Origin: Polaribacter pacificus
Lineage (GTDB): Bacteria; Bacteroidota; Bacteroidia; Flavobacteriales; Flavobacteriaceae
Length of the DNA: 64,000 bases
Assembly (NCBI RefSeq): GCF_038024035.1
Contig: NZ_CP150664.1
Coordinates: 1,674,001 to 1,738,000, forward strand
Reading direction: 5' to 3'
The stretch's first letter is position 1, and each line of letters starts with the position of its first letter. The translations under genes and the position numbers were made by a program. The notes beneath the pieces were generated by a model that saw only the letters and a list, made by a program, of their open reading frames with translations, did no database searches and was not told where the DNA came from. Shown one piece after another: positions 34,805 through 43,918 of the stretch.

Positions 34805-36346
34805 ATGACGGATTTTGGTATCAAAGAAGCCTTAAAAGAATTAGGCATACAAGAAATAAACAATGGAACATCTACAGGTTCTAACAGTTTTGGAAGTGGA
34901 GAAGTTATTTCTTCATACTCTCCTACAGATGGAGCTCTTATTGGAAAAGTGTCAAGCACTACCCAAGAAGATTATGAACAAGTAATGAAAACGGCCAGCA
35001 AAGCATTTTTATCATTTAGAGATGTGCCTGCACCACAAAGAGGTGAAATTGTTCGTCAATTTGGAAATAAATTAAGAGAATTAAAAGAGCCTTTAGGAAA
35101 ATTGGTTTCCTATGAAATGGGAAAATCGTTGCAAGAAGGTTATGGAGAGGTTCAGGAGATGATTGACATCTGTGACTTTGCCGTTGGTTTATCTAGACAA
35201 TTAAATGGTCAAACTATCCCTTCAGAGCGCCCTGGGCATGTAATGAGAGAGCAATGGCACCCTATTGGTGTAGTTGGAATAATTTCTGCTTTTAATTTTC
35301 CAGTAGCTGTTTGGGCTTGGAATACGGCTTTGGCCTGGATCTGTGGAGATGTTTGTGTTTGGAAAGCTTCAGAAAAAGCGCCTTTGTGTTCAATCGCATG
35401 TCAAAATATTATTGCTGGAGTTTTAAAAGAAAATAAGTTACCTGAGGGTATTTCTAATATCATCAATGGAGATTATAAAGTTGGTGAGATGATGACTACA
35501 GATACTCGAATTCCTTTAGTATCTGCAACTGGATCAACAAGAATGGGAAGAATCGTTGGAGCAACTGTTGCGCAACGTTTTGGAAAATCTTTATTAGAGC
35601 TAGGAGGAAACAATGCAATTATTATTACACCAACTGCCGATTTAAAAGTGGTGGTTCCTGGAGCTGTCTTTGGCGCTGTTGGTACCTGTGGACAACGTTG
35701 TACATCAACAAGAAGACTAATCATACACGAGTCTGTTTATGACAAAGTAAGAGATGCTATTGTGGGTGCTTATAAACAACTAACCATCGGAAATCCACTA
35801 GATGAAAAGAATCATATTGGGCCATTAATTGACAAAGATGCTGTAAATACCTATTTGGCTGCTATCGAAAAAGCAAAAGCTGAAGGAGGAAATGTGCTTG
35901 TAGAAGGTGGTGTTTTAGAAGGCAAAGGCTATGAAAGTGGCTGCTATGTTAAGCCTGCCATTATCGAAGCTGAAAATCATTTTGAAATAGTACAACACGA
36001 AACTTTCGCACCAATTTTATATCTAATGAAATATACAGGAGAGGTAGAAAATGCAATCGAAAAACAAAATGGCGTTGCTCAAGGATTGTCATCGGCTATC
36101 ATGACCAATGAAATGAAAGAGGCAGAAAAGTTTTTATCGTATGCAGGTTCTGATTGTGGTATTGCCAATGTAAACATCGGTACTTCTGGTGCAGAAATTG
36201 GAGGCGCTTTTGGTGGTGAAAAAGAAACAGGTGGTGGACGTGAGTCTGGATCTGATGCTTGGAAAGTATATATGAGAAGACAAACAAATACTGTAAATTA
36301 TTCAGACGAGTTGCCTTTGGCACAAGGAATAAAATTTGATTTATAG
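34805..36346 (+). CDS. Aldehyde dehydrogenase, ALDH7 (aminoadipate-semialdehyde) type
   Basis: A 513-residue NAD(P)-dependent aldehyde dehydrogenase. Motifs: GIISAFNFPVAVWAWNTALA (about 158-177), the general-base motif LLELGGNNAIII (Glu about 264), and the catalytic Cys in GTCGQRCTSTRRL (Cys about 299). The block NIGTSGAEIGGAFGGEKETGGGRE is characteristic of the antiquitin/ALDH7 group, which oxidises alpha-aminoadipate semialdehyde in lysine breakdown or betaine aldehyde-like substrates. Strong, single gene with -7 element and a good terminator. The exact substrate is inferred from class only. Confidence 0.92.
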   Translation: MTDFGIKEALKELGIQEINNGTSTGSNSFGSGEVISSYSPTDGALIGKVSSTTQEDYEQVMKTASKAFLSFRDVPAPQRGEIVRQFGNKLRELKEPLGKLVSYEMGKSLQEGYGEVQEMIDICDFAVGLSRQLNGQTIPSERPGHVMREQWHPIGVVGIISAFNFPVAVWAWNTALAWICGDVCVWKASEKAPLCSIACQNIIAGVLKENKLPEGISNIINGDYKVGEMMTTDTRIPLVSATGSTRMGRIVGATVAQRFGKSLLELGGNNAIIITPTADLKVVVPGAVFGAVGTCGQRCTSTRRLIIHESVYDKVRDAIVGAYKQLTIGNPLDEKNHIGPLIDKDAVNTYLAAIEKAKAEGGNVLVEGGVLEGKGYESGCYVKPAIIEAENHFEIVQHETFAPILYLMKYTGEVENAIEKQNGVAQGLSSAIMTNEMKEAEKFLSYAGSDCGIANVNIGTSGAEIGGAFGGEKETGGGRESGSDAWKVYMRRQTNTVNYSDELPLAQGIKFDL

Positions 36347-36364
36347 TTTTTAATAATATCAAAT

Positions 36365-36393
36365 AAAAGCCCACTCCATTGAGTGGGTTTTTT
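36365..36393 (+). terminator. Terminator of aldehyde dehydrogenase gene
   Basis: CCCACTC / GAGTGGG stem with loop CATT and a T6 tail. Confidence 0.88.
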
Positions 36394-36453
36394 GTTTAAA
36401 GAGCCTTATTAAACTATAATGTCTATTTTTATAGCAACCAAAAAAAATGATTC

Positions 36454-37029
36454 ATGAAAAAAATTATTTGCTTCTGTATTCTTATTAGCATGATTTCTTG
36501 CAATTCAGAAAAGACTTACGATGTCGGACAAATTAGTACACCAAAGGGTGAAATTTTAATTTGGCTACATAAGGAAACACCAAAACACAAGGCAAGTTTT
36601 ATGCAATTAGCAAATGATGGATATTGGGATGACCAAACCTTTAATCGGGTAATCCCAAATTTTGTTGCTCAAGGTGGCTGTCCAGATACACCAGAAGGTT
36701 TTAACGATCCAGAGTTTTTATTAGAACCAGAGTTTGATGAAAAGTTGCGTCATGTCTATGGTGCTGTTGGTGCTGGTCGTGATGACAACCCCAAAATGCT
36801 TTCGGCTAGATGCCAATTTTATATCGTTCAAAATAAAAATGGCTTAAGTAGGCTAGATGGAAAATACACCATTTTTGGAAAAGTCATAAAAGGGATGGAT
36901 GTTGTAAACACCATTACAAATATAGAACGTGATGCTACCAATAAACCACTAGCAGATATTTCTCTAGATATAAATATGATTAAAATGAAAGCAACTGAAT
37001 TAAAGAAGATTTATCCTGAAGGTTTGTAA
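36454..37029 (+). CDS. Lipoprotein peptidyl-prolyl isomerase (cyclophilin)
   Basis: A 191-residue cyclophilin anchored as a lipoprotein (MKKIICFCILISMISC, Cys16). Cyclophilin core motifs: FNRVIPNFVAQGG (about 65-77), ARCQFYIVQN (about 118-127) and LDGKYTIFGKVIKGMDVV (about 134-151). The usual active-site Arg is retained in FNRVI. It would catalyse proline isomerisation and fold proteins in the periplasm or on the outer membrane. An insertion (PDTPEGFNDPEFLLEPEFDE, about 79-98) between the first and second motif is of the kind seen in Bacteroidota members. Single gene. Confidence 0.92.
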   Translation: MKKIICFCILISMISCNSEKTYDVGQISTPKGEILIWLHKETPKHKASFMQLANDGYWDDQTFNRVIPNFVAQGGCPDTPEGFNDPEFLLEPEFDEKLRHVYGAVGAGRDDNPKMLSARCQFYIVQNKNGLSRLDGKYTIFGKVIKGMDVVNTITNIERDATNKPLADISLDINMIKMKATELKKIYPEGL

Positions 37030-37151
37030 AAAAAATTTGTTACTTGATTAAACCATATTAAAAAATAATAGTCTAAGCGTAGAACTACCATGTTGAAATA
37101 ATTTATTGAAACTGGTCGTCAAAAATTTTAAAATCTAAAAACAAGTATAAA

Positions 37152-37550
37152 ATGAAAGCAAAACACTTAGCAATTACCATCTTATTTTTTATTGGTACAC
37201 TATCAATTCAGGCGCAAAGAGGAGAAAGACCAGATCCTAAAGCACAAGCAAAAGCCAATGTTGAGGCTTGGACCAAAGCGTTTAAATTAACAGAAGATCA
37301 ACAGAAAAAAGCCTATGAGGTAATTTTAGCTTCTAATGACAAAAGAACTAAAGCTTTTGCAGAGCTTAGAGAAAACGGAGGAGGTCGTGAAGAAATGATG
37401 GCTGCTTTTACCAAAATGCAAGAAGACACTGACAAAGAATTGAAAAAAATCTTTACAGAAGCACAATGGCCATTGTACGAAAAATGGAAAAAAGAAAATT
37501 CTCAACGCCAAAGAGGTGGTAATAGAGGAGGCAACAGAGGTGGTAAATAA
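37152..37550 (+). CDS. Small secreted helical protein with C-terminal RGG tail
   Basis: The product has 132 residues. Signal peptide of about 22 residues (cleavage after SIQAQ). The mature part is helical and charged: LTEDQQKKAYEVILASNDKR (about 51-70), then FTKMQEDTDKELKKIFTEAQ. This layout recalls small periplasmic Spy/CpxP-like or DUF4890-type proteins, but no hallmark is seen to decide. The tail is RGGNRGGNRGGK, a low-complexity repeat. It is a single gene with a strong terminator. Function unknown. Confidence 0.75.
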   Translation: MKAKHLAITILFFIGTLSIQAQRGERPDPKAQAKANVEAWTKAFKLTEDQQKKAYEVILASNDKRTKAFAELRENGGGREEMMAAFTKMQEDTDKELKKIFTEAQWPLYEKWKKENSQRQRGGNRGGNRGGK

Positions 37551-37573
37551 TCACTTTTTATCGTAAAACTTAG

Positions 37574-37608
37574 AACATCCAACTCAATTGAGTTGGATGT
37601 TTTTTTTT
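37574..37608 (+). terminator. Terminator of the RGG-tail protein gene
   Basis: AACATCCAACTC / GAGTTGGATGTT perfect 12-bp stem, loop AATT, T-tail. Confidence 0.9.
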
Positions 37609-37613
37609 GGCTT

Positions 37614-38753
37614 TTAATTATACTTTACCTTTCTCAAAACCCTCATCGCTTCTTTGTACTTAATATACGTGGTTTTGTCCTGCATGTTTTTGATATAATC
37701 TTTGGTTTTTTCTAATTGCTCTGGCGCATCTAAAAATCCATTTAGGTAACAAATTAAATAACTGGTTGGCAAACGGTAAACATCTTCATGTTCTAAAACA
37801 GAAAGTGGAAGTTCATGTTCTATTTTATAGACAATCGCATTATTGTTTTCATAAATATGTTCTATAATTTCGGCATCGTATTGTGGCGGGACAAATAGCA
37901 GTTCTTTAACGATATCATAAGTACCGTTGTCTTTAAAATTAATAATTGTTTTTTCTAAAGGATGATGGGTTTCTTTTGCATCGATGCCTAATAAAATATA
38001 CTCGGTGATAATAAAAGAATTTTTATTCACCTTAATTTGAACCTCATCCATAGAAGAAAAGAACAACCGAACCTGCTCATTGACAAGCTCTATATCTACT
38101 CTAGAAAAAAATGTTTGCCCTTCTATTTGAGTCTTTTTACCTGCCCAACACAGCACAAATTGCTCTTTAAACACCTTGTATTGTGGATGGTATTCTTTTT
38201 TGTGATTTTTAAAAAAATCAAAAACCCCTTTTAAAGTCAACTCTATATTGTTACTGGCAATTTTCTCAATTGCCTCGACAATATCTTTATTTTGAACTTG
38301 AACTTCTATAGGTGATGATGCCTGCATAGAATTGCTTCCTCTTCTAAAAAAGATAGCTCCCTTTTTATACTTCCAACTATTTTTAGACAGTGATGTGGTC
38401 TTTTTATTAGGGGCAATACTCACCAAGCCAACTACTTTATGTCTTGGCAATCTTGGAAATGGGACATTTTCATATTGAATGGTTGGTGGATTGATTAGAT
38501 AGGCATTTACTAAATTTTGGATTTTGCTATCATCAAAAAAATCAACCCCAATAATATTATTCTCAGGATCATCTACTCCAACTACGATATAAGAGTTGTT
38601 CTCAGGATTTGAGTTGGATAATGCGCAAATATGTTTAATAAATTTAGCTTTACCTTCTTTGTGATCAAGTGATAATTTTTGCTTTTTATCATAAAAACTG
38701 TTCTCATCATTATGAGCCAATAAGTTTTTAATTAAAAGGCGCTTGTTAATCAT
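37614..38753 (-). CDS. AlbA_2 (Schlafen-type) domain protein
   Basis: A 379-residue soluble protein. The N-terminal domain (about 10-150) resembles AlbA_2, the Schlafen-related putative nucleic-acid-binding domain: KAKFIKHICALSNSNPENNSYIVVGVDD (positions 35-62) and FFRRGSNSMQASSP (about 135-148). The remaining ~230 residues are unassigned; they include EDVYRLPTSYLICYLNGFLDAPEQ (about 322-345). AlbA_2 proteins bind DNA or RNA and often lack a defined role. It is encoded one base after the SDR gene on the same strand. Function not known. Confidence 0.8.
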   Translation of the reverse strand: MINKRLLIKNLLAHNDENSFYDKKQKLSLDHKEGKAKFIKHICALSNSNPENNSYIVVGVDDPENNIIGVDFFDDSKIQNLVNAYLINPPTIQYENVPFPRLPRHKVVGLVSIAPNKKTTSLSKNSWKYKKGAIFFRRGSNSMQASSPIEVQVQNKDIVEAIEKIASNNIELTLKGVFDFFKNHKKEYHPQYKVFKEQFVLCWAGKKTQIEGQTFFSRVDIELVNEQVRLFFSSMDEVQIKVNKNSFIITEYILLGIDAKETHHPLEKTIINFKDNGTYDIVKELLFVPPQYDAEIIEHIYENNNAIVYKIEHELPLSVLEHEDVYRLPTSYLICYLNGFLDAPEQLEKTKDYIKNMQDKTTYIKYKEAMRVLRKVKYN

Positions 38754-38754
38754 C

Positions 38755-39507
38755 TCAGTTTTTTTTCAATAAAGTTGGGCTTGCTTGTGCGGTTGGATAT
38801 ACAACCAGGTCTTCTATATTAACATGAGCGGGTCTGGTGACCACAAAATGAATAATCTCTGCAATGTCTATAGCTTGCAATGCTTGATAACCGGCATATA
38901 CGTTTTTAGCCTTTTCTGTATCTCCTTTAAAACGCACTTCAGAAAACTCAGTTTCTACTGCTCCAGGATGAATGGCAGAAACTCTGATATTGTACTCATT
39001 TAAATCAATACGCATGGCCTTGTTTAAGGCATTTACAGCGTGCTTAGAGGCACAGTATACATTTCCGTTAGGATATACTTCTTTTCCCGCTATAGAGCCT
39101 ATATTAACGATAAAACCACTATTTTGTTGAATCATTTTTGGGATGATGGCCTTAGATACATACAACAGGCCTTTTACATTGATATCTATCATGGCATCCC
39201 AATCATCCAAATCTCCATCTTGGATGCTGCTTAAGCCGTGAGCATTCCCCGCGTTGTTAATTAAAACATCTATTTGCTGGAATTCTTTAGGCAATTGTTT
39301 AATGGCTTCTATAACTGCCTCGCGATTTCTTACATCAAAAGTAAGCGTTGTTACCTCTGTATATTGACTCAATTCTTTTTGCAACTCAGCTAAACGCTCT
39401 GATCTTCTCCCACAAAGAATCAAGCGGATGTTGTTCTTTGCAAACAAGCTGGCAGTTGCTTTACCAATACCAGAAGTCGCGCCTGTTATAAATGCTGTTG
39501 GATTCAT
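38755..39507 (-). CDS. Short-chain dehydrogenase (YdfG-like)
   Basis: A 250-residue classical SDR with NADP-type motif: TGATSGIG (residues 9-16), N-N-A-G (LINNAGNAHG, about 85-94), and catalytic Ser and Y-x-x-x-K (NIGSIAGKEVYPNGNVYCASKHA; Tyr about 152, Lys about 156). The RR after the strand-2 region (LCGRRSERL, about 32-40) favours NADP+. It resembles E. coli YdfG, which reduces 3-hydroxy acids and serine derivatives. Next to the AlbA_2 protein in a probable two-gene unit. The exact substrate is unknown. Confidence 0.93.
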   Translation of the reverse strand: MNPTAFITGATSGIGKATASLFAKNNIRLILCGRRSERLAELQKELSQYTEVTTLTFDVRNREAVIEAIKQLPKEFQQIDVLINNAGNAHGLSSIQDGDLDDWDAMIDINVKGLLYVSKAIIPKMIQQNSGFIVNIGSIAGKEVYPNGNVYCASKHAVNALNKAMRIDLNEYNIRVSAIHPGAVETEFSEVRFKGDTEKAKNVYAGYQALQAIDIAEIIHFVVTRPAHVNIEDLVVYPTAQASPTLLKKN

Positions 39508-39567
39508 TTTAAATGTTTTGGTTAAAGATAGTCGATTCTCTTAAAAAAGAAAAAAGTTTTAGGCATG

Positions 39568-39596
39568 AAAAAACCGCTCTACCTCTAGAGCGGTTT
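39568..39596 (-). terminator. Terminator of the lipoprotein at 39646
   Basis: A perfect 11-bp stem AAACCGCTCTA / TAGAGCGGTTT with loop CCTC. The A-run gives a T-tail on the minus strand. Confidence 0.8.
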
Positions 39597-39645
39597 ACTT
39601 TAGTTGATTGGTTTAACAACCAACTAAAAATCAACTAACCAAACT

Positions 39646-40560
39646 TTATTTTAAATCTCTTCTAATTTTTATATCTCTTTGTATTTTAGTACGTTTTCTA
39701 TTGTTATTCCTTACAGCTGGTTTTGGATTGTCAGTTTTTAAATACTGTACAAAACCTCTACCCATAAATTCATAAGCTGTTCCAGAATTAATATGATACA
39801 ATTCTATCTTTCTATCATTAATAACGCTTAATTCAAACTCTTCAGTATCGCCTCCATCATAATTAAGTGTTAAAATCTTTAAATTGTTATATCCATCAAT
39901 ATCAAACACTCTATAACTACCAACATAGTTCCATTGAATACTCTCAATAGTTGTGCCAAATGGATCTCTAGAGCTATAAAATGTTGTTAAATTCTCTGGT
40001 GTAAACTGCAAATAGTTTTCAGAATCAAACGCATTATGAGCGCCTCCAATAGTGGCTACTTTTTCCCAAGCAACATACTCTTGTAAAAAATATTCTATGT
40101 TTTCATAAAACAATTTATCATAGTCAAAATTGTTTCTTTGATAGCCTACCAAATAATAGGTGACATTGTTAAAATCGTCACGAATTTTAATCTCATTTGG
40201 AGAAATTTGGATCACATCAAAATCAACAGTTCCATCAATGCTGTGATTGGTTTCTAAATATCCATTTCGAGTATTATAGTTCCCTACTATAATTCCAAGG
40301 CCGTTGCCCGTTACTCCTATATCAGTAATATTATTATTAGCATACATCCTCCCATTTAAAAATGAAAGTGTAAAAGCTCTTGAAACAAAAGGAATTTCTC
40401 CTGTTCCGGTAGTTCTATGATAATCTACATACCATAAATCGTATCCAGAAACCAATTCGTCTAAACTAATTTGGTTTCCGAACTCATCATCAAACTGAGT
40501 ACACGAGCTAAACAGTACTCCTGCAAACAGTGCTACTAAAATTAGTTTAATTGATTTCAT
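39646..40560 (-). CDS. Flavobacterial lipoprotein with acidic surface-export motif
   Basis: A 304-residue lipoprotein from ATG 40560 (MKSIKLILVALFAGVLFSSC, Cys20); a longer frame of 28 extra residues is rejected because the clean lipoprotein signal starts here. After the Cys comes TQFDDEFGNQ, whose acidic FDDEF resembles the lipoprotein export signal of F. johnsoniae. The mature part is beta-rich (SGYDLWYVDYHRTTGTGEIP; LSFLNGRMYANN) and ends with a basic stretch. Related proteins in flavobacteria are, as I recall, often mislabelled as nicotinic acid mononucleotide adenylyltransferase, but there is no nucleotidyltransferase motif here. Function unknown. Confidence 0.82.
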   Translation of the reverse strand: MKSIKLILVALFAGVLFSSCTQFDDEFGNQISLDELVSGYDLWYVDYHRTTGTGEIPFVSRAFTLSFLNGRMYANNNITDIGVTGNGLGIIVGNYNTRNGYLETNHSIDGTVDFDVIQISPNEIKIRDDFNNVTYYLVGYQRNNFDYDKLFYENIEYFLQEYVAWEKVATIGGAHNAFDSENYLQFTPENLTTFYSSRDPFGTTIESIQWNYVGSYRVFDIDGYNNLKILTLNYDGGDTEEFELSVINDRKIELYHINSGTAYEFMGRGFVQYLKTDNPKPAVRNNNRKRTKIQRDIKIRRDLK

Positions 40561-40608
40561 AGGCTCAGTATTTAAGAACATTACTATAGAGGTTTCAAAA
40601 TACGTGCC

Positions 40609-40639
40609 AAAAAAAAAGCAAGCCATAAATAGCTTGCTT
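40609..40639 (-). terminator. Terminator of the lipoprotein at 40664
   Basis: AAGCAAGC / GCTTGCTT stem, 8-base loop, A-run giving T-tail on the minus strand. Confidence 0.8.
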
Positions 40640-40663
40640 ACCAATACAAAAAAGTATTGTTAT

Positions 40664-41110
40664 TTATTGATTCATATTCGAAGAAACTTCTTCTAAATCT
40701 GATACTTTAAAATACTTTATTTTACCATCCTTTAAATAGCTTAATACAGCTTCATTAGGGCCTAGTTGAAATGGGGTGGACTGTTTTTTTTCAGTTGCTT
40801 TTACTTGTCCAACAACGGGTATATTTCTGCTGTTGTTAAAAAAACCAACAACATAGGTAGTCCCTGCTATTTCTTGTAGTTCTACTTTTACACTTTTTTG
40901 CTGAAAATAAATTGAATCAAATTCAACAGGCTTAGTTGCCTTATAAGCAAAACTTACTTTTGTTCCTCCAACATTGGGCTGGCCACCTTTCCAGTAATTA
41001 TAGGTAGCTGATTGAATTGTAAAGGGAGCTTGCTTCTCAAATTGAGTCGTTTTACATTGACTTAGGCTAAAAGCAATTAAAACTAAGAGGAATATTTGTA
41101 CTTTTTTCAT
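40664..41110 (-). CDS. Putative small lipoprotein, unknown family
   Basis: A 148-residue protein. N-terminus MKKVQIFLLVLIAFSLSQC (Cys19) resembles a lipoprotein signal, but the residue before the Cys is Gln, which is unusual in lipoboxes, so processing is not certain. The mature part is beta-rich: QSATYNYWKGGQPNVGG (about 33-49), YFQQKSVKVELQEI, then EAVLSYLKDGKIKYFKVSD. I do not recognise a family. Its own terminator is at 40609-40639. Confidence 0.72.
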   Translation of the reverse strand: MKKVQIFLLVLIAFSLSQCKTTQFEKQAPFTIQSATYNYWKGGQPNVGGTKVSFAYKATKPVEFDSIYFQQKSVKVELQEIAGTTYVVGFFNNSRNIPVVGQVKATEKKQSTPFQLGPNEAVLSYLKDGKIKYFKVSDLEEVSSNMNQ

Positions 41111-41153
41111 TTTGCAAAAATTTAAAATCTTTTAAATAGAGAGTACAATCTAC

Positions 41154-41188
41154 AAAAAAAGAGCGTATCAGTGTTTGATACGCTCTTT
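41154..41188 (-). terminator. Terminator of the ATP synthase operon
   Basis: A perfect 13-bp stem AAAGAGCGTATCA / TGATACGCTCTTT with loop GTGTT and T7 on the minus strand. It sits about 195 nt after the atpG stop. Confidence 0.85.
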
Positions 41189-41223
41189 AATTTATAAATT
41201 TTGCTAAATAAAACTATTTAGGG

Positions 41224-41410
41224 ACTTCTATTAATTCTTCAATGCCTGCCGCTTTCTAAATAAATTAGTTTCGCTTAATTATTCAGCGCTTCCGCACCTT
41301 TTTGAAAATTTAACTTCGCTAACGCTACGCCTAATTATTAAGTGCCTCGCTCTCTAAATAATTTAGCTCCGTTACTCTTCGCTTAATTATTTAGAGCTTC
41401 CGCTCCACCA
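41224..41410 (-). repeat. Diverged tandem duplication of the atpG 3' end
   Basis: On the minus strand a ~75-base unit starting at the end of atpG (about 41408) is repeated about 108 bases further on (from 41298). The second copy still reads G-A-E-A-L-N-N-stop-A-K, the same residues that end AtpG (G-A-E-A-L-N-N-stop-A-K), with several silent changes. Each unit ends in a further related block around 41331 and 41231. Four copies of a ~21-base module are visible, with stop codons at 41383, 41331, 41275 and 41231. Confidence 0.7.
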
Positions 41411-42246
41411 ACAATTTCTAAAATTTCATTGGTAATAGCAGCCTGACGTGCTTTGTTGTATTTTAACAACAAATCATCACGTAAGTCTTTTGCATTGTCT
41501 GTTGCTTTGTGCATCGCAGTCATACGAGCTCCGTGTTCTGCAGCAAAACTATCTCTAATTGATTTGTACAATTGAGTTTTTAACGATTTTGGAATCAACT
41601 CTAATACAATCTCTTCTTTAGATGGCTCAAAAAGATAATCTAAATTTGTATTTACATTTTCTCCTTCTACCGGCTTAATTGGTAAAAATTGCTCAACAGT
41701 TGGGATTTGAGTAGCGGCATTTTTAAAACGATTGTAAACCAATTCTATTTTATCATAGCTTCCGTCAACAAACAACTGCATCAATTTTTCTGCAATTACT
41801 GCTACATTATCAAAGTTAAGTTCATCAAAAATGCTAATATTATTATCGATAACCTTAAAATCTTTCGATAAAATGGCGTCTCCTTTTTTTCCAATGGTTA
41901 ACAATTCTACAGTACTGTTACTGTATTTTTGTTCTATTGTTAAAAGAGTTTCTTTAATTACAGAAGAGTTAAACCCTCCACACAAACCTCTGTTTGATGT
42001 TACAACAACTAATAATACTTTTGAAACCTCTCTTTGTTCAGAATAAGCTCCTCCTGCATCACCTTCTAAAGTAGCACTTAAACTTTGTAACAATTCTGTT
42101 AATTTTGAAGAATAAGGACGCATTGCAGTAATTGCATCTTGTGCCTTTTTCAACTTTGCAGCAGATACCATTTTCATAGCACTGGTAATCTGCATGGTAG
42201 AACCAATTGAGGTAATTCTGTTACGTATTTCTTTTAAGTTTGCCAT
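41383..42246 (-). CDS. atpG: F1 ATP synthase gamma subunit
   Basis: The central rotating stalk of the F1 motor. Length 287 residues, normal. N-terminal helix MANLKEIRNRITSIGSTMQITSAMKMVSAAKL and C-terminal helix (KARQAAITNEILEIVGGAEALNN) are the conserved coiled-coil ends. The central Rossmann domain contains TSNRGLCGGFNSSV (about 82-95). It is the last of the atp genes in this operon (70-bp gap after atpA). The 3' untranslated region carries diverged copies of its own end. atpD and atpC are not here, as is usual in Bacteroidota. Confidence 0.97.
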   Translation of the reverse strand: MANLKEIRNRITSIGSTMQITSAMKMVSAAKLKKAQDAITAMRPYSSKLTELLQSLSATLEGDAGGAYSEQREVSKVLLVVVTSNRGLCGGFNSSVIKETLLTIEQKYSNSTVELLTIGKKGDAILSKDFKVIDNNISIFDELNFDNVAVIAEKLMQLFVDGSYDKIELVYNRFKNAATQIPTVEQFLPIKPVEGENVNTNLDYLFEPSKEEIVLELIPKSLKTQLYKSIRDSFAAEHGARMTAMHKATDNAKDLRDDLLLKYNKARQAAITNEILEIVGGAEALNN

Positions 42247-42316
42247 ACTGTTTCGTATTGGGTATTAAGTACTGCATATCAGGTTAATTGATATGCAGTA
42301 ATAATCTAGCTCTTAC

Positions 42317-43897
42317 TTAGGCTTTATATTTGCTTGATATTTCTTTTGCTGCGTTCTCTATAGTAGCAATTACTTCGTCAGTTAATTTTCCAGCTTTTAA
42401 AGTATCTAAAGCATCTCTATGCTTCGCATTTAAAAACGCTAGGAAATCTTTTTCGAATTCTTTTACCTTTTCTACAGGAACATCTTTTAACAAGTTTTTA
42501 GAACCTGCATAAATGATAGCAATTTGATCTTCTACAGCATACGGATCATTTTGTGCTTGTTTCAAAATCTCAACGTTACGTTGTCCTTTAGAAATTACAC
42601 TCATGGTAGCAGCATCCAAATCAGAACCAAACTTTGCAAAAGCTTCTAACTCACGGTAAGCAGCTTGATCCAGTTTTAAAGTTCCAGATACTTTCTTCAT
42701 TGATTTAATCTGAGCGTTACCACCAACACGAGATACAGAAATACCCACGTTAATTGCTGGACGTACACCAGAGTTAAACAAATCTGATTCTAAGAAAATC
42801 TGACCATCAGTAATCGAAATTACGTTGGTTGGAATATAGGCAGAAACATCTCCTGCTTGTGTTTCAATAATTGGCAATGCTGTTAATGAACCTCCACCTT
42901 TTACAATCGATTTTAACGAATCTGGTAAATCATTCATGTCTTTTGCAATTGCATCATCATTGATCACCTTTGCAGCACGTTCTAACAATCTAGAGTGTAA
43001 GTAAAATACATCCCCTGGATATGCCTCACGTCCTGGAGGTCTTCTTAATAATAATGAAATTTCACGGTATGCTACTGCTTGCTTAGATAAATCATCATAG
43101 ATAATTAAAGCAGGTCTTCCTGTATCACGGAAATACTCACCAATAGCGGCTCCAGCAAACGGTGCATATACTTGCATCGAAGCAGGATCAGAAGCATTTG
43201 CTGCAACGATAGTCGTATAAGCTAAAGCTCCTTTATCTTCTAACATACTAGCAATAGCAGCAACTGTAGATGCTTTCTGTCCGATAGCAACATAAATACA
43301 GTAAACTGGCTCACCAGCATCATAAAATTCTTTTTGATTTAAAATGGTATCAAGTGCAACGGTAGATTTACCAGTTTGACGGTCACCAATAATCAACTCA
43401 CGTTGACCACGACCTACTGGAATCATTGCATCAATTGATTTGATCCCTGTTTGTAAAGGCTCAGTAACTGGCTCACGGAAAATTACTCCTGGAGCTTTAC
43501 GCTCTAAAGGCATTTCGTAAGTAGTTCCTTCAATAGGTCCTTTACCATCAATTGGGTTACCAAGGGTGTCAACAACACGTCCAACAACGCCTTCACCAGC
43601 TCTTAAAGAAGCAATACGCTCAGTACGTTTTACAATAGAACCTTCTCTAACCGTGTTTGAAGCTCCTAATAATACAACACCTGCGTTGTCTTCTTCTAAG
43701 TTCAAAACGATTCCTTCTAATCCTCCTTCAAATTCTACCAACTCACCGTATTGTACGTTTGATAAACCATACACACGAGCAATACCATCACCTACTTGTA
43801 ATACGGTACCTACTTCATTTAACGAAGCTTTTGCTTCGAAATTTGTCAATTGTTGCTTTAAAATTGCTGATACTTCAGCCGGTTTAATTGTTGCCAT
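42317..43897 (-). CDS. atpA: F1 ATP synthase alpha subunit
   Basis: The non-catalytic nucleotide-binding subunit of F1. Length 526 residues. Walker [10 protein letters not shown] (about 171-179), the alpha/beta signature [13 protein letters not shown] (about 368-380), and the DELSEED-like region near [12 protein letters not shown]. The C-terminal domain is all helical. 21-bp gap after atpH. The strand opposite holds long open frames, which are composition artefacts of a well-conserved gene. Confidence 0.98.
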   Translation of the reverse strand: MATIKPAEVSAILKQQLTNFEAKASLNEVGTVLQVGDGIARVYGLSNVQYGELVEFEGGLEGIVLNLEEDNAGVVLLGASNTVREGSIVKRTERIASLRAGEGVVGRVVDTLGNPIDGKGPIEGTTYEMPLERKAPGVIFREPVTEPLQTGIKSIDAMIPVGRGQRELIIGDRQTGKSTVALDTILNQKEFYDAGEPVYCIYVAIGQKASTVAAIASMLEDKGALAYTTIVAANASDPASMQVYAPFAGAAIGEYFRDTGRPALIIYDDLSKQAVAYREISLLLRRPPGREAYPGDVFYLHSRLLERAAKVINDDAIAKDMNDLPDSLKSIVKGGGSLTALPIIETQAGDVSAYIPTNVISITDGQIFLESDLFNSGVRPAINVGISVSRVGGNAQIKSMKKVSGTLKLDQAAYRELEAFAKFGSDLDAATMSVISKGQRNVEILKQAQNDPYAVEDQIAIIYAGSKNLLKDVPVEKVKEFEKDFLAFLNAKHRDALDTLKAGKLTDEVIATIENAAKEISSKYKA

Positions 43898-43918
43898 CTG
43901 TTCTAATTTGATGTATAA

